Of a stretch of 64,000 bases of DNA, positions 40,332-49,767 are shown piece by piece. This DNA is from a virus. Below the pieces are notes generated by a model. That model was not told the origin of the DNA and searched no databases. It saw only the letters and a program-made list of their open reading frames with translations. Where the stretch lies: positions 21,966 to 85,965 of the IMG/VR virus record IMGVR_UViG_3300044640_000597; one strand, given 5' to 3'. The position numbers and the translations under genes were made by a program. How positions within the stretch are numbered: the stretch's first letter is position 1; each line of letters starts with the position of its first letter.

Positions 40332-41756
40332 TTACGATGCAACACACTGTAGGTCCAAACTAGTATCAAAACGACGAAGCAAGATACCAGCGGTCTTCAG
40401 CATGTGAACAGATGCACCGTCAATGTCACTTGCACGGGTGTCAGTTTCAGTGAATCCTTTTGGAACCACAGAACCTGCTACACACCAGCGAAGAAGTTCA
40501 CGACCTTTCTTATTTACCATTTGAAGGTTGTTTTCACCATCATAAGTAGACTGGTCAACAAACGTCATACGGTAAGACTCCAAAGGAAGACCAGATACTG
40601 GGTGCTTCTTAGAAGCTTGAGCCACAGGACCGTGATCGAACAAAGGAGACTTAACTACGTTAACTCTGTGTCCATCTACGTGATCATAGCTAGTGAAGTA
40701 ACCAGTAATACCAAGGTTACGACCGCTACCAGTGATGAACGTAGGTTGAGTAGTCTGCAGGTAAGTGTTACCACCATAGTAAGTCTTGAGGGCACGGTCG
40801 AATTCACGAGCACCACCAATACCAGTATAGAGAGTAACTTGTTTGTCAGTAGCATCAGTCATACCATAGAACAAGTCTCCGATAGTTTCTTCAAGCTTAG
40901 CTTGAGTTAACTGAGAGTAAGTGTCTTTGTTGATGATTTGCTCAAACAAACCAGGACCAGAGATTACAGGTTGACCGTTCTCATCGAGCATAGTGCTAAC
41001 ACCATTAGCATCGTGAGTCTTCTGGCCATACCAGTAGTACATTTCACATTCTTCTTTGAACTTAAGCATGTGACGGTACTCTTCGTAATCCATCCACAAC
41101 TTAGTCTTAGAACCCTCTTTCAAAGGCAATTCGAACTGAGCTACATAGTCTTTAGCATTTCCAGAGAAGTGGTAAGACTTACGTACAGTACCAATCTTAG
41201 AACGAACAAGACCTGGAGCAGTCCAGTTAGATGCATTACCACGTGAGAAGTCAATACCCACGTTAGCATACAACATACCCCAAAGAGCACCTGGAGAAGC
41301 ATCTGCAATAGATACTGAAGCAGTATCAGGAGATACAATCTTCAAAGTGTACCTCCAATTTGAACCATCAGCAACTGGCTCACTCATAATACGAGCAAGA
41401 GCACCAGACTGAGATACCAAAGTGTAAGGGAAAATGAACCACTTATCAGGGAAGGTAAGGGTGAATGGAGCACCACCTGCACCAACTACAGCAGCAGGTG
41501 CAGCAGAAACAACAGGACGAACATTGATTTCGTGTGTTTTAACACGATACTCATACTCGAAACGGTCGATAGAACGAGTATTGCCGACACCTTCAGTCAA
41601 GAAGGAGAGTGGGAATTTCTTTTCTTCACGACCTGCCAAGTGAGTGATAATCGGAGATAACTCCGCTGGACGTTCCATAAGTGCATTTGCCAACGAGTTA
41701 CTGTCGGTCATCTGCGAGTCGTTATAGTACGTCTTAAGTACTTGCATTAATGACAT
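40332..41756 (-). CDS. Major capsid protein
   Basis: A 474-residue protein of HK97-type length. The N-terminus (SLMQVLKTYYNDSQMTDSNS, then KKFPLSFLTEGVGNTRSID and an EYEYRV strand) matches my memory of crAss-like major capsid proteins. It directly follows the acidic scaffold-like gene in the order portal - ferritin-like - glucosaminidase-like - scaffold - MCP, and is followed by a perfect 10-bp terminator, as expected for the most abundant virion protein. It would form the icosahedral shell. No prohead protease gene was recognised nearby, and no obvious processing site is visible. Confidence 0.87.
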   Translation of the reverse strand: MSLMQVLKTYYNDSQMTDSNSLANALMERPAELSPIITHLAGREEKKFPLSFLTEGVGNTRSIDRFEYEYRVKTHEINVRPVVSAAPAAVVGAGGAPFTLTFPDKWFIFPYTLVSQSGALARIMSEPVADGSNWRYTLKIVSPDTASVSIADASPGALWGMLYANVGIDFSRGNASNWTAPGLVRSKIGTVRKSYHFSGNAKDYVAQFELPLKEGSKTKLWMDYEEYRHMLKFKEECEMYYWYGQKTHDANGVSTMLDENGQPVISGPGLFEQIINKDTYSQLTQAKLEETIGDLFYGMTDATDKQVTLYTGIGGAREFDRALKTYYGGNTYLQTTQPTFITGSGRNLGITGYFTSYDHVDGHRVNVVKSPLFDHGPVAQASKKHPVSGLPLESYRMTFVDQSTYDGENNLQMVNKKGRELLRWCVAGSVVPKGFTETDTRASDIDGASVHMLKTAGILLRRFDTSLDLQCVAS

Positions 41757-41793
41757 GATTCTATAATTTTAAAAGTTAATTGTTGTTTAAATA

Positions 41794-42936
41794 TTATTCA
41801 AACAGCTTCTTCATATCCAGTTGATCTGGATCAAATTTCTTAGCTCTGTTCTTTTCTACTTTTCCGTAGTTCTTAACTCTTTCTTCGTTACGTTGGATCT
41901 TATCTCTCAAGCTCTTTACACTTTCGGTCTTAGCCTTAGTAGTAATGATATCTTGAAGATTCATTCCTTTGTACATCAAGTAGTCAATAGCCAGTTTAAC
42001 GTCGAGCTCTGAATTAGAATAATCCATATCTCTACGTGTTCTGCCTGATTTATCTACAGGTGCGGAAATATAATCAAAGAACTTAGCTTTCTCTTTTTCA
42101 GGAATTCTAATCCCAGCAAATTCTTTTCCTTGGTCAATTGTAGAGGCTACATTCTCCCAAAATTCTTCCTGAGCTTTTTCTTGTTCCTGCTTTTCACGTT
42201 TCTGTTGCTCTACTATTTGCTCTCTTTCTTTAGACTGAATAGTAGCCAATTGTTTTTGGGCCACTACTGCTTTGTCGTAAAGTTTACCAGAGTCTTCATA
42301 GTCTTCGAGCATATCTTTAATGAACTCTTCATCGTGCCCTTTACTTTTAAAGTATTCAGATACAAATGCTTTTTGAGTTCTGCTATCATTCTGGTCAATC
42401 TCGTATTGAGAATAATCCAAATTTGGATTGTAAGCTTGAAAGAACTTTTCAGAATCTCCACCTGCAAGTACAAAGTCAAGATGCTTTTGTACTAGTGGGA
42501 ATTGTTGGAATAGTTCGTTAAGCTGATCTTCTGCAATATTCTGAGCAATGTCTTTGGTAAATTCTACCAGACCTTCCTCAGTGTCAGCATAGTCATTCTC
42601 AATATCGTAACCCAGTGCCTTTGCAATGGATTCTGCTACAGACCCAGACTCTTCCGAATCTTCTTCATCAGATTCATCATCGTCTTCTTCGTCTTCTTTA
42701 GCATACTTTTTGGATTGGAGTTCTTCGTCATCGTCGTCGTCTTCGTCTGAACTGGGTTTTCTACCACTGGACTCGGACTCGGATTCTGAATCGTTTGACT
42801 CTTCTTCTGATTCTTCTTCATTTTCTAATTCGTCTTTAGGTTTTGTCTCTTGTTCATCAAGAGTGTTGAGACCATCACCTATAAAATCGTCGAAGGTGAT
42901 ATCTGCAATGTTCAATTTTTGTTCTTTGGTTGCCAT
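41794..42936 (-). CDS. Scaffold-like acidic protein upstream of MCP
   Basis: A 380-residue protein. Residues about 20-105 are extremely rich in Asp, Glu and Ser; the middle is helical; residues about 215-260 form a Gln/Glu/Lys coiled coil; the C-terminus is basic (KNRAKKFDPDQLDMKKLFE). Such an acidic N-terminus, coiled coil and basic end directly before the MCP is the usual layout of a phage scaffolding or prohead core protein, where the basic tail binds the capsid protein. A TACCTTTG box (42942-42949) lies just before the start codon. The Ser-rich frame on the opposite strand is only the antisense of the acidic run. Confidence 0.75.
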   Translation of the reverse strand: MATKEQKLNIADITFDDFIGDGLNTLDEQETKPKDELENEEESEEESNDSESESESSGRKPSSDEDDDDDEELQSKKYAKEDEEDDDESDEEDSEESGSVAESIAKALGYDIENDYADTEEGLVEFTKDIAQNIAEDQLNELFQQFPLVQKHLDFVLAGGDSEKFFQAYNPNLDYSQYEIDQNDSRTQKAFVSEYFKSKGHDEEFIKDMLEDYEDSGKLYDKAVVAQKQLATIQSKEREQIVEQQKREKQEQEKAQEEFWENVASTIDQGKEFAGIRIPEKEKAKFFDYISAPVDKSGRTRRDMDYSNSELDVKLAIDYLMYKGMNLQDIITTKAKTESVKSLRDKIQRNEERVKNYGKVEKNRAKKFDPDQLDMKKLFE

Positions 42937-42979
42937 ATTTACAAAGGTATTGGTTTACTTATAGTTAAAAAGTATAAAT

Positions 42980-44095
42980 TTATCTTTTATACTTAGCTTT
43001 ATTGTATAGCACTCTGTTCTTTAATCCCCCTATAATGTACCTCTTTCTAGAGTTTTCTGGGAGTCCAGATTTCCATTCGTACATTGAGATTTCCTGGTTG
43101 GTTTGATATGAACCTCCCATTTGCAGTTTGCTGATATAACTGTTAATATACTTTCTTTGGGTATCTAACTCTGTCTCATAGTTAGGGTTAGATGCATATC
43201 TTTTTCCTGCAGTATTTACAAATGCATTAGCTTTTAGCAAATCTTCGGGACTTTTTTGGCCCTTTGCTAAATAGTCATTGTACATCAGATCCATGTAATT
43301 ACGTACAGAATCCTTTGGGGAGGGAAAATCTTTGGTAGCCCCACTGTCTGTATTTCCTACATTGAAATAGTTATGTTGGCTTTTTAGAGTCTTACCAAGT
43401 TTAGTCTCCATCTGACCTTGAGTAAGTAGTAAGTCTAGTGGATACTCGTAGTTAGTAGCCCCGTAAAAATCTTTAGCAGCATCAGCAATATCTGTAGCTG
43501 TTAGAGTAGTTCCTTTAAATATAGGTCTGGACAAGTACTTATTAGCTCTATCATAGTACCCCTGATAGTCAAATTCTGATCCTGATGGCGCTGTAGGATT
43601 AGCTTCTTGATAATTGGTAAGATTTATTGCTCTTACTGGAGGGTTAATTTTTACGGCTGTTGCATCTTGTGCAGCACCCCCCGTTTGCATCCTAGCAGGA
43701 GATTCGATAACTGTCCCCTTGTACGGACCAGTGGGAAGATTAGCTATTCCAGGAGGGACGGCTTTAAATGACTCTACTAAGTTACCTGTAGCATCGACCT
43801 TATCTATGTTAATAGGAACTTTCATTCCCACAGTGCTAAAACTCTGCCCAGGTTGCACATCAGGGAAAGCCATAGATTGGTTTGTTTGCCCTTGTTCATG
43901 ATACGGGCGTAATCCTTGCCCTTGTTCTTCAGGGGTCTGTGCAACTTGCATTGGGGGCTGCATTTGTTGCTGTTGTACAAACTCCCCAATTAAATCTCTA
44001 CCTTGATCGTAGGCAGTAAAAGCTTCTAGAATGCTACCAGGATATCCAGTAGATCTAGCTTTATCTAATAACTGCCTTCTAGTAGAGTTATCCAT
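42980..44095 (-). CDS. Virion-associated glucosaminidase-like protein
   Basis: A 371-residue protein. The N-terminus (RQLLDKARSTGYPGSILEAF, then a DLIGEF helix) is a short helical segment, followed by a Pro/Gln-rich linker. RMQTGG lies near residue 135. From about 215 to 325 it resembles a FlgJ-like N-acetylglucosaminidase or lysozyme fold: LLLTQGQMETKLG with Glu as likely catalytic acid, QHNYFNVGNTD, and YMDLMYNDYLAKG. It ends with KLQMGGSYQTN and a basic tail. It lies between the ferritin-like gene (overlapping TAATG) and the scaffold gene. A role in peptidoglycan cutting at infection is likely; it is distinct from the endolysin. Confidence 0.7.
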   Translation of the reverse strand: MDNSTRRQLLDKARSTGYPGSILEAFTAYDQGRDLIGEFVQQQQMQPPMQVAQTPEEQGQGLRPYHEQGQTNQSMAFPDVQPGQSFSTVGMKVPINIDKVDATGNLVESFKAVPPGIANLPTGPYKGTVIESPARMQTGGAAQDATAVKINPPVRAINLTNYQEANPTAPSGSEFDYQGYYDRANKYLSRPIFKGTTLTATDIADAAKDFYGATNYEYPLDLLLTQGQMETKLGKTLKSQHNYFNVGNTDSGATKDFPSPKDSVRNYMDLMYNDYLAKGQKSPEDLLKANAFVNTAGKRYASNPNYETELDTQRKYINSYISKLQMGGSYQTNQEISMYEWKSGLPENSRKRYIIGGLKNRVLYNKAKYKR

Positions 44096-44523
44096 TAAGA
44101 TAAGAACTTAAGTTTATATTTAGCAGAATTAAGAGTAGACTTAATGGTGTCTAAGTCATTTACTATCTCAGAGAATTCACAGCCATCTTGCACTCTAGCT
44201 ATTTTAGCATAAAGTTGATCAATATAGCTGATAGCTTCTTTAACAGTAAACATTGTTGGGGCACATACACTTGGGGGCATATCTACAGGGTACTTTGGGA
44301 TTTCCCCAGTAGCTCCTTGAAAGCCTTCTGCAATAGTATCTGCATGATCTGGCAATGCATCGTATAATTCATTAAGGGCTTTGTGGGCTGCAAATGAGCC
44401 TGGGCCTATGATGGTTAAGTGAAGCACGTGGAATTTAAGTGCTGCATCCATTAACTCTACAACCAATGCTGGGATAGATTCTTTTTTAGATGCCTTGTCT
44501 TTCATTTTGTCAATATAGCTCAT
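44095..44523 (-). CDS. Ferritin/Dps-like helical protein (DUF5856-like)
   Basis: A 142-residue all-helical protein. The segment KFHVLHLTIIGPGSFAAHKA with LNELYDALPDHADTIAEGFQ resembles the first helices of Dps/ferritin-like proteins, with His and Asp/Glu in likely metal positions. I recall related phage proteins as DUF5856, unverified. A second helix pair (YIDQLYAKIARVQDG and SEIVNDLDTIKSTLN) completes a four-helix bundle. It is coupled to the portal gene (ATGA overlap) and to the next gene (TAATG). It could protect packaged DNA or bind iron, but no function is proven for this group to my knowledge. Confidence 0.6.
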   Translation of the reverse strand: MSYIDKMKDKASKKESIPALVVELMDAALKFHVLHLTIIGPGSFAAHKALNELYDALPDHADTIAEGFQGATGEIPKYPVDMPPSVCAPTMFTVKEAISYIDQLYAKIARVQDGCEFSEIVNDLDTIKSTLNSAKYKLKFLS

Positions 44524-46727
44524 TCTGCGAGATTTTGACTAGCCTTCATGTCAATTTCTTTTTCCTTAAGGGCTAGCTGTTGTTGTTTAATTTGAAAGTC
44601 TTGCATCATCTTTTCAAGGTTATTGTTAGATGATTTATCTTGTGCTTCAGCTGCAATCAAAGCTTTCTCAATCTCTAACTGTCTATCCTTCTCTTTATCC
44701 AAAGCTGCCTGCTCAATAGCTTGCTGTTTAACTTGTAGTTCTGCTTGAGCTTGCTCTTGCTGTGCTTGCTCTTGGGCCTTTCTCAAGTCATCAGCTTGCT
44801 TTTCAGCTTGCTTAATTTTATCTTTAATTTGAGAGAAGCTATCACTTTCAAATATAGATACAATTGTTGACATTGGCATACCGTTCTGTACAGCTGCTTG
44901 AGCCAAGCCTTCAATTTTCTGTTTCTTCTCTGCATCTTTACCTGCATCAGAAACAAAGATTCCATACTCTGCCTCCATGTGAGTAACTGGATCAACATCA
45001 ATGTTGTCCATGCTACCATCAGGCATTACGTACATAGCCTTCTTTCCATTGAGCCAAGCCTCTTTTGAGTAATCCAAAAGTCCTTGGAGTTCTCTTCTTT
45101 CGAAGTGAGCAAATTTTCTAAAGATATCCTCTGTAATGTGAGAAGACTGCACAATGCTCTGCTGCGACGTGGCTTTTCCTTCATACGAACTCATTTGGCC
45201 CTGTCTCTGTCTAGTCACTCCACTCACCTTCTCCCATTCGACCATAATAGACTCTAGCAAGGTAAGGTATTGAGATATTGTCTTAATGGACATATCTAAT
45301 ACTGACTGATGCTGAGGAGACAATTGAATTCCTTCTTTGTTGTAGTCTACCCAAGCTATACCTGTACCTTCTACAAAATACATAAACTTATCCATGTCCC
45401 AGTTCTTAGGGATCATGTTAATGTCGAACTGAGCAATAATGTCTTTGCTTCGTGCAATAGCTAGTTCAAGACGGTATTTGTAAATATTGTAATTGAGCTG
45501 ATAAGCTATTCCTAAGCTTACCAAAGAAACACTCTGAGAGTTAATGTCAGAGTACTTTCTTCCATTGATTGGAAGTTTACATCTAGAAGGATTGTCTAAG
45601 CTGTTACGTTGGTTCTTGTATGGACGGATGTTTACAAAGAATCTTCTATCAATTCTAGTTCCCTCCCATACTTCGTTTACCCACTCCCATTCCATCTTAG
45701 CATTAAGATCTTTGAGTTCCTGAGGCAACTTGTATCCCTCTTCTACGTCAAACATCTCAGTATTCCCCGTATTAGGATCGTCATAAGTCACAAATCCAAT
45801 ACGTTTCCTACTCTTCCAGTAAACTGTTATTATCTCAATTAATCTATTACGATAGATGTTATCATCTGCCCCACTTGCTTCTGCCCTATATAAGAGGTAA
45901 GCTTCTGCTGATGTATGTGTTGGGGATTCTAGCTCGAGAACCTGCTCATCAGATAGATATTCCCCGAATATGTCAATAATGGTAGATGCATGAGAATATT
46001 TTCTAATGATGGCCCAATCGGCATCCTCAACAAAATCGATATCAGGATCTTTGTCATAATCTACATCTAATGGATTAACTACATCGTAAAATACTTCATC
46101 TCTTCTTACCCCTTTATGTGAGTATGTTTCCCCAGTTACAAGGAAGTGGAAAAACAACTTTTGAAACGTATCATAAACTTCATTGTAGTACATGATATAG
46201 TTCACAGCTGCTTGCCCCATTACTGCTCTGTGATCTACATAACTTCTTTCGAATTCTTCTGCTACTTGCTTTGGGAGAGGTGGTTCCTGGTCTTGTGGGA
46301 GCTCTACCTGTTGCTGTTTAGCTAGCTCGGCTAAGAACTTATTCTTAAGATTAGCCAACATTAAGTTCTTAAGTGCCTCTTCTTTCAAACTGATCGAGTC
46401 AGCATTCTGCACAGTAACTGTGTACTCTAAAGGACGTTTAGCTTTCTCCCCAAGCAACAGATCGATGATCGGCTTAATGATCGGATAGTTACGGAGCTTC
46501 GAAGGAAAGTGGCTTCGGGTTTTGCCATAAGGTTTAAGGACATAGTTGTAGTCCTCCTCGTCGATTACCCCGTTATAGTAATCATACAGAGATTTCAGGT
46601 AACTGCGTCTCTCACTAATACCAAACTTTGACAGATTGATAAAGGCATTGACACAGTCTTCTTTCCACTTGTCATCTTTCTGAGAGAAGGGAATTCGTTG
46701 CTTGGGGATTGTAGCTTGTCCGAACAT
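44520..46727 (-). CDS. Portal protein
   Basis: This 735-residue protein directly follows TerL and precedes the capsid genes. The N-terminal part (YLKSLYDYYNGVIDEEDYNY, then RNYPIIKPIIDLLLGEKAKR) is the usual start of crAss and P22-like portals, with a long alpha/beta core. A C-terminal Gln/Ala/Glu-rich helix (about 640-715) would form the barrel that extends into the capsid. It forms the dodecameric ring through which DNA is packaged and ejected. A TACTTTTG box (46733-46740) ends six bases before the start codon, but a -33 element is not clear. Confidence 0.88.
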   Translation of the reverse strand: MFGQATIPKQRIPFSQKDDKWKEDCVNAFINLSKFGISERRSYLKSLYDYYNGVIDEEDYNYVLKPYGKTRSHFPSKLRNYPIIKPIIDLLLGEKAKRPLEYTVTVQNADSISLKEEALKNLMLANLKNKFLAELAKQQQVELPQDQEPPLPKQVAEEFERSYVDHRAVMGQAAVNYIMYYNEVYDTFQKLFFHFLVTGETYSHKGVRRDEVFYDVVNPLDVDYDKDPDIDFVEDADWAIIRKYSHASTIIDIFGEYLSDEQVLELESPTHTSAEAYLLYRAEASGADDNIYRNRLIEIITVYWKSRKRIGFVTYDDPNTGNTEMFDVEEGYKLPQELKDLNAKMEWEWVNEVWEGTRIDRRFFVNIRPYKNQRNSLDNPSRCKLPINGRKYSDINSQSVSLVSLGIAYQLNYNIYKYRLELAIARSKDIIAQFDINMIPKNWDMDKFMYFVEGTGIAWVDYNKEGIQLSPQHQSVLDMSIKTISQYLTLLESIMVEWEKVSGVTRQRQGQMSSYEGKATSQQSIVQSSHITEDIFRKFAHFERRELQGLLDYSKEAWLNGKKAMYVMPDGSMDNIDVDPVTHMEAEYGIFVSDAGKDAEKKQKIEGLAQAAVQNGMPMSTIVSIFESDSFSQIKDKIKQAEKQADDLRKAQEQAQQEQAQAELQVKQQAIEQAALDKEKDRQLEIEKALIAAEAQDKSSNNNLEKMMQDFQIKQQQLALKEKEIDMKASQNLAE

Positions 46728-46804
46728 TAATACAAAAGTAGGTTTGTTTTACAGCAGGTCTTTAAAATAAGTTGATTTGTGGGATTGTTTATTGTATCAC
46801 ACTC

Positions 46805-48772
46805 TTACTTATAAATCTTATCAAACCAATCATTGCTTGAGTTATCAGTATCATTAAAGCTTAACTCCTTGTTATATAACTCTCTAGTGTGGTACATGCC
46901 CACCATCAAGGCCATAACACGGTCAAAGTTACCCTTCCTGTTAAACTTGATTAACTCTTGCAACAATGCAAGGTCATAAATCTTCTGCAAGTTAAGGGTA
47001 ATATTGCCTTCTTCGTCAGCCCCTCTCCCAGAAATTAACCAGTCTCTGATATAAAGTTCTCCCTGAGACTTTCTCTGCTCGGTCATGTGCATACCAAACT
47101 GACGTTTAACATTCTTACTTCGAAGCTCTTTTTTATCCAACATCTCAAATTCTTCTTGCAGCAGGTGCATTTTACGGAATCTCTTAGCATAAGCTATGAC
47201 TTCTCCTCGGTCATTCTCGAATCCTATCTTAGCATTGTAGTATTCTGCTAGCATAAATAGTGTTCGGTTGTATTCATCCTGAGTTTGAGGACGGCCTACG
47301 TAAGATGCTACAATTAAGTCATCTGGCTTAGACATATTGTTAGGCACCTTAAGAACATAAGCTGCTCCTAGAGAGCTAGAGCTTTCTGCTTTTCCCTGCG
47401 CATATGGGTCATGACAAATAACGTACAGGTTCTTTGGGGTTACTTCTTCTACTTCTGTTTTAAACGGGGTTTCGTATATTACTACAGCTCCAGTTAAGTT
47501 GTCATCCTTTCTGTGTGGGAATTTAGATATTGCTCTAAGATTGCTGTTAGGGGCAAAATCAGCCTTCCCTTTAGTGTTGTAGTACATCTCCCCTACCACG
47601 CCAATTGTATCCAAGTTGCCAGATATTACTCTATTATACTGTTCTTTTAACGAGTTAACGTCGAATGTGTTTGCCGTGACTTGCAAGGTTGCTTCCTGCG
47701 GAGTAAAGGGATGTTCAGCTATATACTGATCGTAGGACTTTGGGTCATTCCCTTTCTTCTTTTTCTCTCTTTGCTCTTCTTCGTACTCAACTGCTTCGTT
47801 AATTAAACTATTTCCATTCTCATCTATGAATCCATCTAGATTCTTGTAGATTGGGACGAAGTATCCACAGATTGTTCCCATAGCCCCTGCATCCCAATCG
47901 TTCTCAAACCCTAAACAGTTGTAAGCCTCAGGGTGATAGAACAGTTCTTCCAGTCCTTCGAATCCAGGGCCCTCTTCTCCACCAGTTCCAAAGGCAATCA
48001 TGGTACCTAACGTCTTAGAACCCTGTCTCATTGTAGGCATAGCTACCTCCCAAGCCTTAAGCAAGCCTGAGAATGAACCTGATTCTTCGAAGAATATCAA
48101 CTCCCCTGCTTTACCACGTATCTTATCTGGATCGTCTTTTAGAGAGACCCCAATTATCTGTGACTTAAACCCTAGAGTTACGTCAGCCCCATTTACGTTC
48201 TTCTTATAGCCTGATTGCTTGTGCATCTCACGGTCAATTAAACGAGGTTGTGTCCAAGCTGTGTTATCGTCTATAAAAGATATGATATCCCAAGCTTTAG
48301 ATAGTATTCCATCTCCAGTTAGGTACTGCTTATCCGATGCAAACACGAGGTTCTTACTGTTTCTAAGGTGAAAGTAGTTCCTACATAGCATAGCTGCAGC
48401 TTTGTAAGAGAAACCCTTACGTCTAGCCTTGAGTACAACCATGTGTTTGTTCTCCCTTCTGGCCTTATCTACAGCATTAAAGTACTCAAAATCCCCATCA
48501 TAAAAGGCTGGGAAACTTCGATCTCTTCGTGATATTACCTCCCCATCTGGCTGCTCTTCATCGATAATTCTATCAATTGGGCAGTAGTTAAGGTAGAAAT
48601 AGTGGAATCCTGATATCTTAACCCCATTTATCTCATGCCCATGCATGCATTTAAACTGCTCACTATCCCAATAGTCGTAGTATTGCTTGGTTCCAGGTAG
48701 GGCATCAGTGTAGTGCCCATACTCGATGTAGTGTTTAGCTACTGCAGAGAATAGATGGGTATCTTTTAGCAT
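46805..48772 (-). CDS. terL: Terminase large subunit
   Basis: This 655-residue protein has both TerL domains. The ATPase shows a Walker A-like KARRKGFSYK at 115-124 and Walker B GELIFFEES at 223-231 with the catalytic Glu pair. The RNase H-like nuclease shows YVICHDPYAQGK with Asp455, IGFENDRGE with Glu519 or Asp521, and NFDRVMAL with Asp617. It cuts concatemeric DNA and drives packaging through the portal encoded next. The start shares bases with the upstream stop (TAATG). The preceding 165-residue gene is a candidate small subunit. No intron or insertion is visible. Confidence 0.93.
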   Translation of the reverse strand: MLKDTHLFSAVAKHYIEYGHYTDALPGTKQYYDYWDSEQFKCMHGHEINGVKISGFHYFYLNYCPIDRIIDEEQPDGEVISRRDRSFPAFYDGDFEYFNAVDKARRENKHMVVLKARRKGFSYKAAAMLCRNYFHLRNSKNLVFASDKQYLTGDGILSKAWDIISFIDDNTAWTQPRLIDREMHKQSGYKKNVNGADVTLGFKSQIIGVSLKDDPDKIRGKAGELIFFEESGSFSGLLKAWEVAMPTMRQGSKTLGTMIAFGTGGEEGPGFEGLEELFYHPEAYNCLGFENDWDAGAMGTICGYFVPIYKNLDGFIDENGNSLINEAVEYEEEQREKKKKGNDPKSYDQYIAEHPFTPQEATLQVTANTFDVNSLKEQYNRVISGNLDTIGVVGEMYYNTKGKADFAPNSNLRAISKFPHRKDDNLTGAVVIYETPFKTEVEEVTPKNLYVICHDPYAQGKAESSSSLGAAYVLKVPNNMSKPDDLIVASYVGRPQTQDEYNRTLFMLAEYYNAKIGFENDRGEVIAYAKRFRKMHLLQEEFEMLDKKELRSKNVKRQFGMHMTEQRKSQGELYIRDWLISGRGADEEGNITLNLQKIYDLALLQELIKFNRKGNFDRVMALMVGMYHTRELYNKELSFNDTDNSSNDWFDKIYK

Positions 48773-49269
48773 TATTCACTGTATTTGTTAGTCTTAACCC
48801 CTGCTCTGTTAGGGTTATCCTTAGCCTGCTGCTTCTGTACTAGCTCTTCTAGTCTATCTAAGCCTTCGATTACCTCCCCAATCTTAGATAGGTTAGCAAC
48901 TAGGTCTTTTGCTTGGTAGAGAAGCTTACCGTTCTCATCCATAGCTGTAAGATCGATGTCTTTGAAGTACTTTTCTAGCTTATTAACTGCAGACCTAGCT
49001 GACTTAAGTAGTTTTACAGCATGTGTATCGGACAACTCCCTGTACTTATTCAACCCTGCATGTAAGTTAGGGGTTGACTTGACCTTTAAGTCCTCCATTA
49101 GCTTATCTTTCCTCTCATTCTCGTCATAAGCTGCATAGCTGGACCTATGATCTGCAAAAAAGTAGATAAATGCTAACTCTTTAGTAGTTAACTTCTCGAA
49201 TTCTGGGATAGTCAAAGCATACGGAGATGGGATGACTATGTTATTATTTACTGTTAGCAAGTCTTTCAT
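48772..49269 (-). CDS. Protein upstream of TerL (small terminase candidate)
   Basis: A 165-residue charged helical protein. Residues 25-60 (EFEKLTTKELAFIYFFADHR) could include a helix-turn-helix, and the C-terminal half is coiled coil (LVANLSKIGEVIEGLDRLEE), a layout seen in small terminases that form rings. It overlaps the HU-like gene by 26 bp and is coupled to TerL by TAATG. The small terminase label comes from position and layout only; it lacks a family motif I can confirm. Confidence 0.5.
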   Translation of the reverse strand: MKDLLTVNNNIVIPSPYALTIPEFEKLTTKELAFIYFFADHRSSYAAYDENERKDKLMEDLKVKSTPNLHAGLNKYRELSDTHAVKLLKSARSAVNKLEKYFKDIDLTAMDENGKLLYQAKDLVANLSKIGEVIEGLDRLEELVQKQQAKDNPNRAGVKTNKYSE

Positions 49270-49480
49270 TTTTGCGCCTGGTTTTCTCGTTTAGATGGGC
49301 TATCCTTTCTGCTTTAGCTGAGAATGCCCCAAAATATGGGAGTCTGATTGTAGCAAACCCCCCTTCTTTCATGATTTTAGCTACATACTTAAACTGATAG
49401 TAGATAATCTCCTCTACTTTTTGTAGCGGGAGGTTATGTTTAGTAGCTAACTTCTGAATGATTACTTTTTCCTTGTTCAT
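49244..49480 (-). CDS. HU/IHF-like DNA-binding protein
   Basis: A 78-residue basic protein. The N-terminal helices (MNKEKVIIQKLATKHNLPLQ, then a YYQFKYVAKIM helix) and the strand-turn TIRLPYFGAFSAKAER match the body of the HU/IHF fold, where the strand pair leads to the DNA-contacting arms. It is shorter than HU (about 90), and the arm is reduced. crAss-like phages are known to carry IHF-like subunits near the packaging genes. It probably bends DNA for packaging or for organising the genome. It overlaps the upstream zinc-ribbon gene by ATGA and the next gene by 26 bp. Confidence 0.72.
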   Translation of the reverse strand: MNKEKVIIQKLATKHNLPLQKVEEIIYYQFKYVAKIMKEGGFATIRLPYFGAFSAKAERIAHLNEKTRRKNERLANSK

Positions 49481-49767
49481 TTCCGAAGGTTAATCGGTTT
49501 TCCCGACTTTCCAATCTGAATAGGTTCCCACCTAGATGGCTCATCAGGGCATTTAGCTGTTTGCCAGCTGGCTTTCTGCTCAATATAGCACCCACACAAG
49601 CCACACTGTTTAGTTTCCTCTTGCAAATTAGGACATTTGAGACATGTCTCTATTCTTTCCTCGTACTCTTCTTGAGTTACAGAGGGCATTCCAGCTGCAA
49701 TATACTCTGCTGATGCTTTTGCAAAGTTTGCAATCATTTTAAGAAATGATGGGGTCTTTTTACTCAT
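49477..49767 (-). CDS. Small zinc-ribbon-like protein
   Basis: A 96-residue protein. Cysteines are arranged as ETCLKCPNL, KQCGLCGCYI and AKCPDEPSRW, a C-x2-C...C-x2-C-x-C...C pattern typical of short zinc-binding phage proteins. The N-terminal half is a helix (FLKMIANFAKASAEYIAAGM). It overlaps its neighbours on both sides (ATGA), so it is part of a coupled string of small genes. Its partner is unknown; relatives are found next to packaging or tail genes. Confidence 0.65.
   Translation of the reverse strand: MSKKTPSFLKMIANFAKASAEYIAAGMPSVTQEEYEERIETCLKCPNLQEETKQCGLCGCYIEQKASWQTAKCPDEPSRWEPIQIGKSGKPINLRK

Noticed and set aside
42626-42964. Plus-strand Ser-rich frame
   Set aside because: It is the reverse complement of the Asp/Glu-rich part of the scaffold gene; low complexity explains its length.
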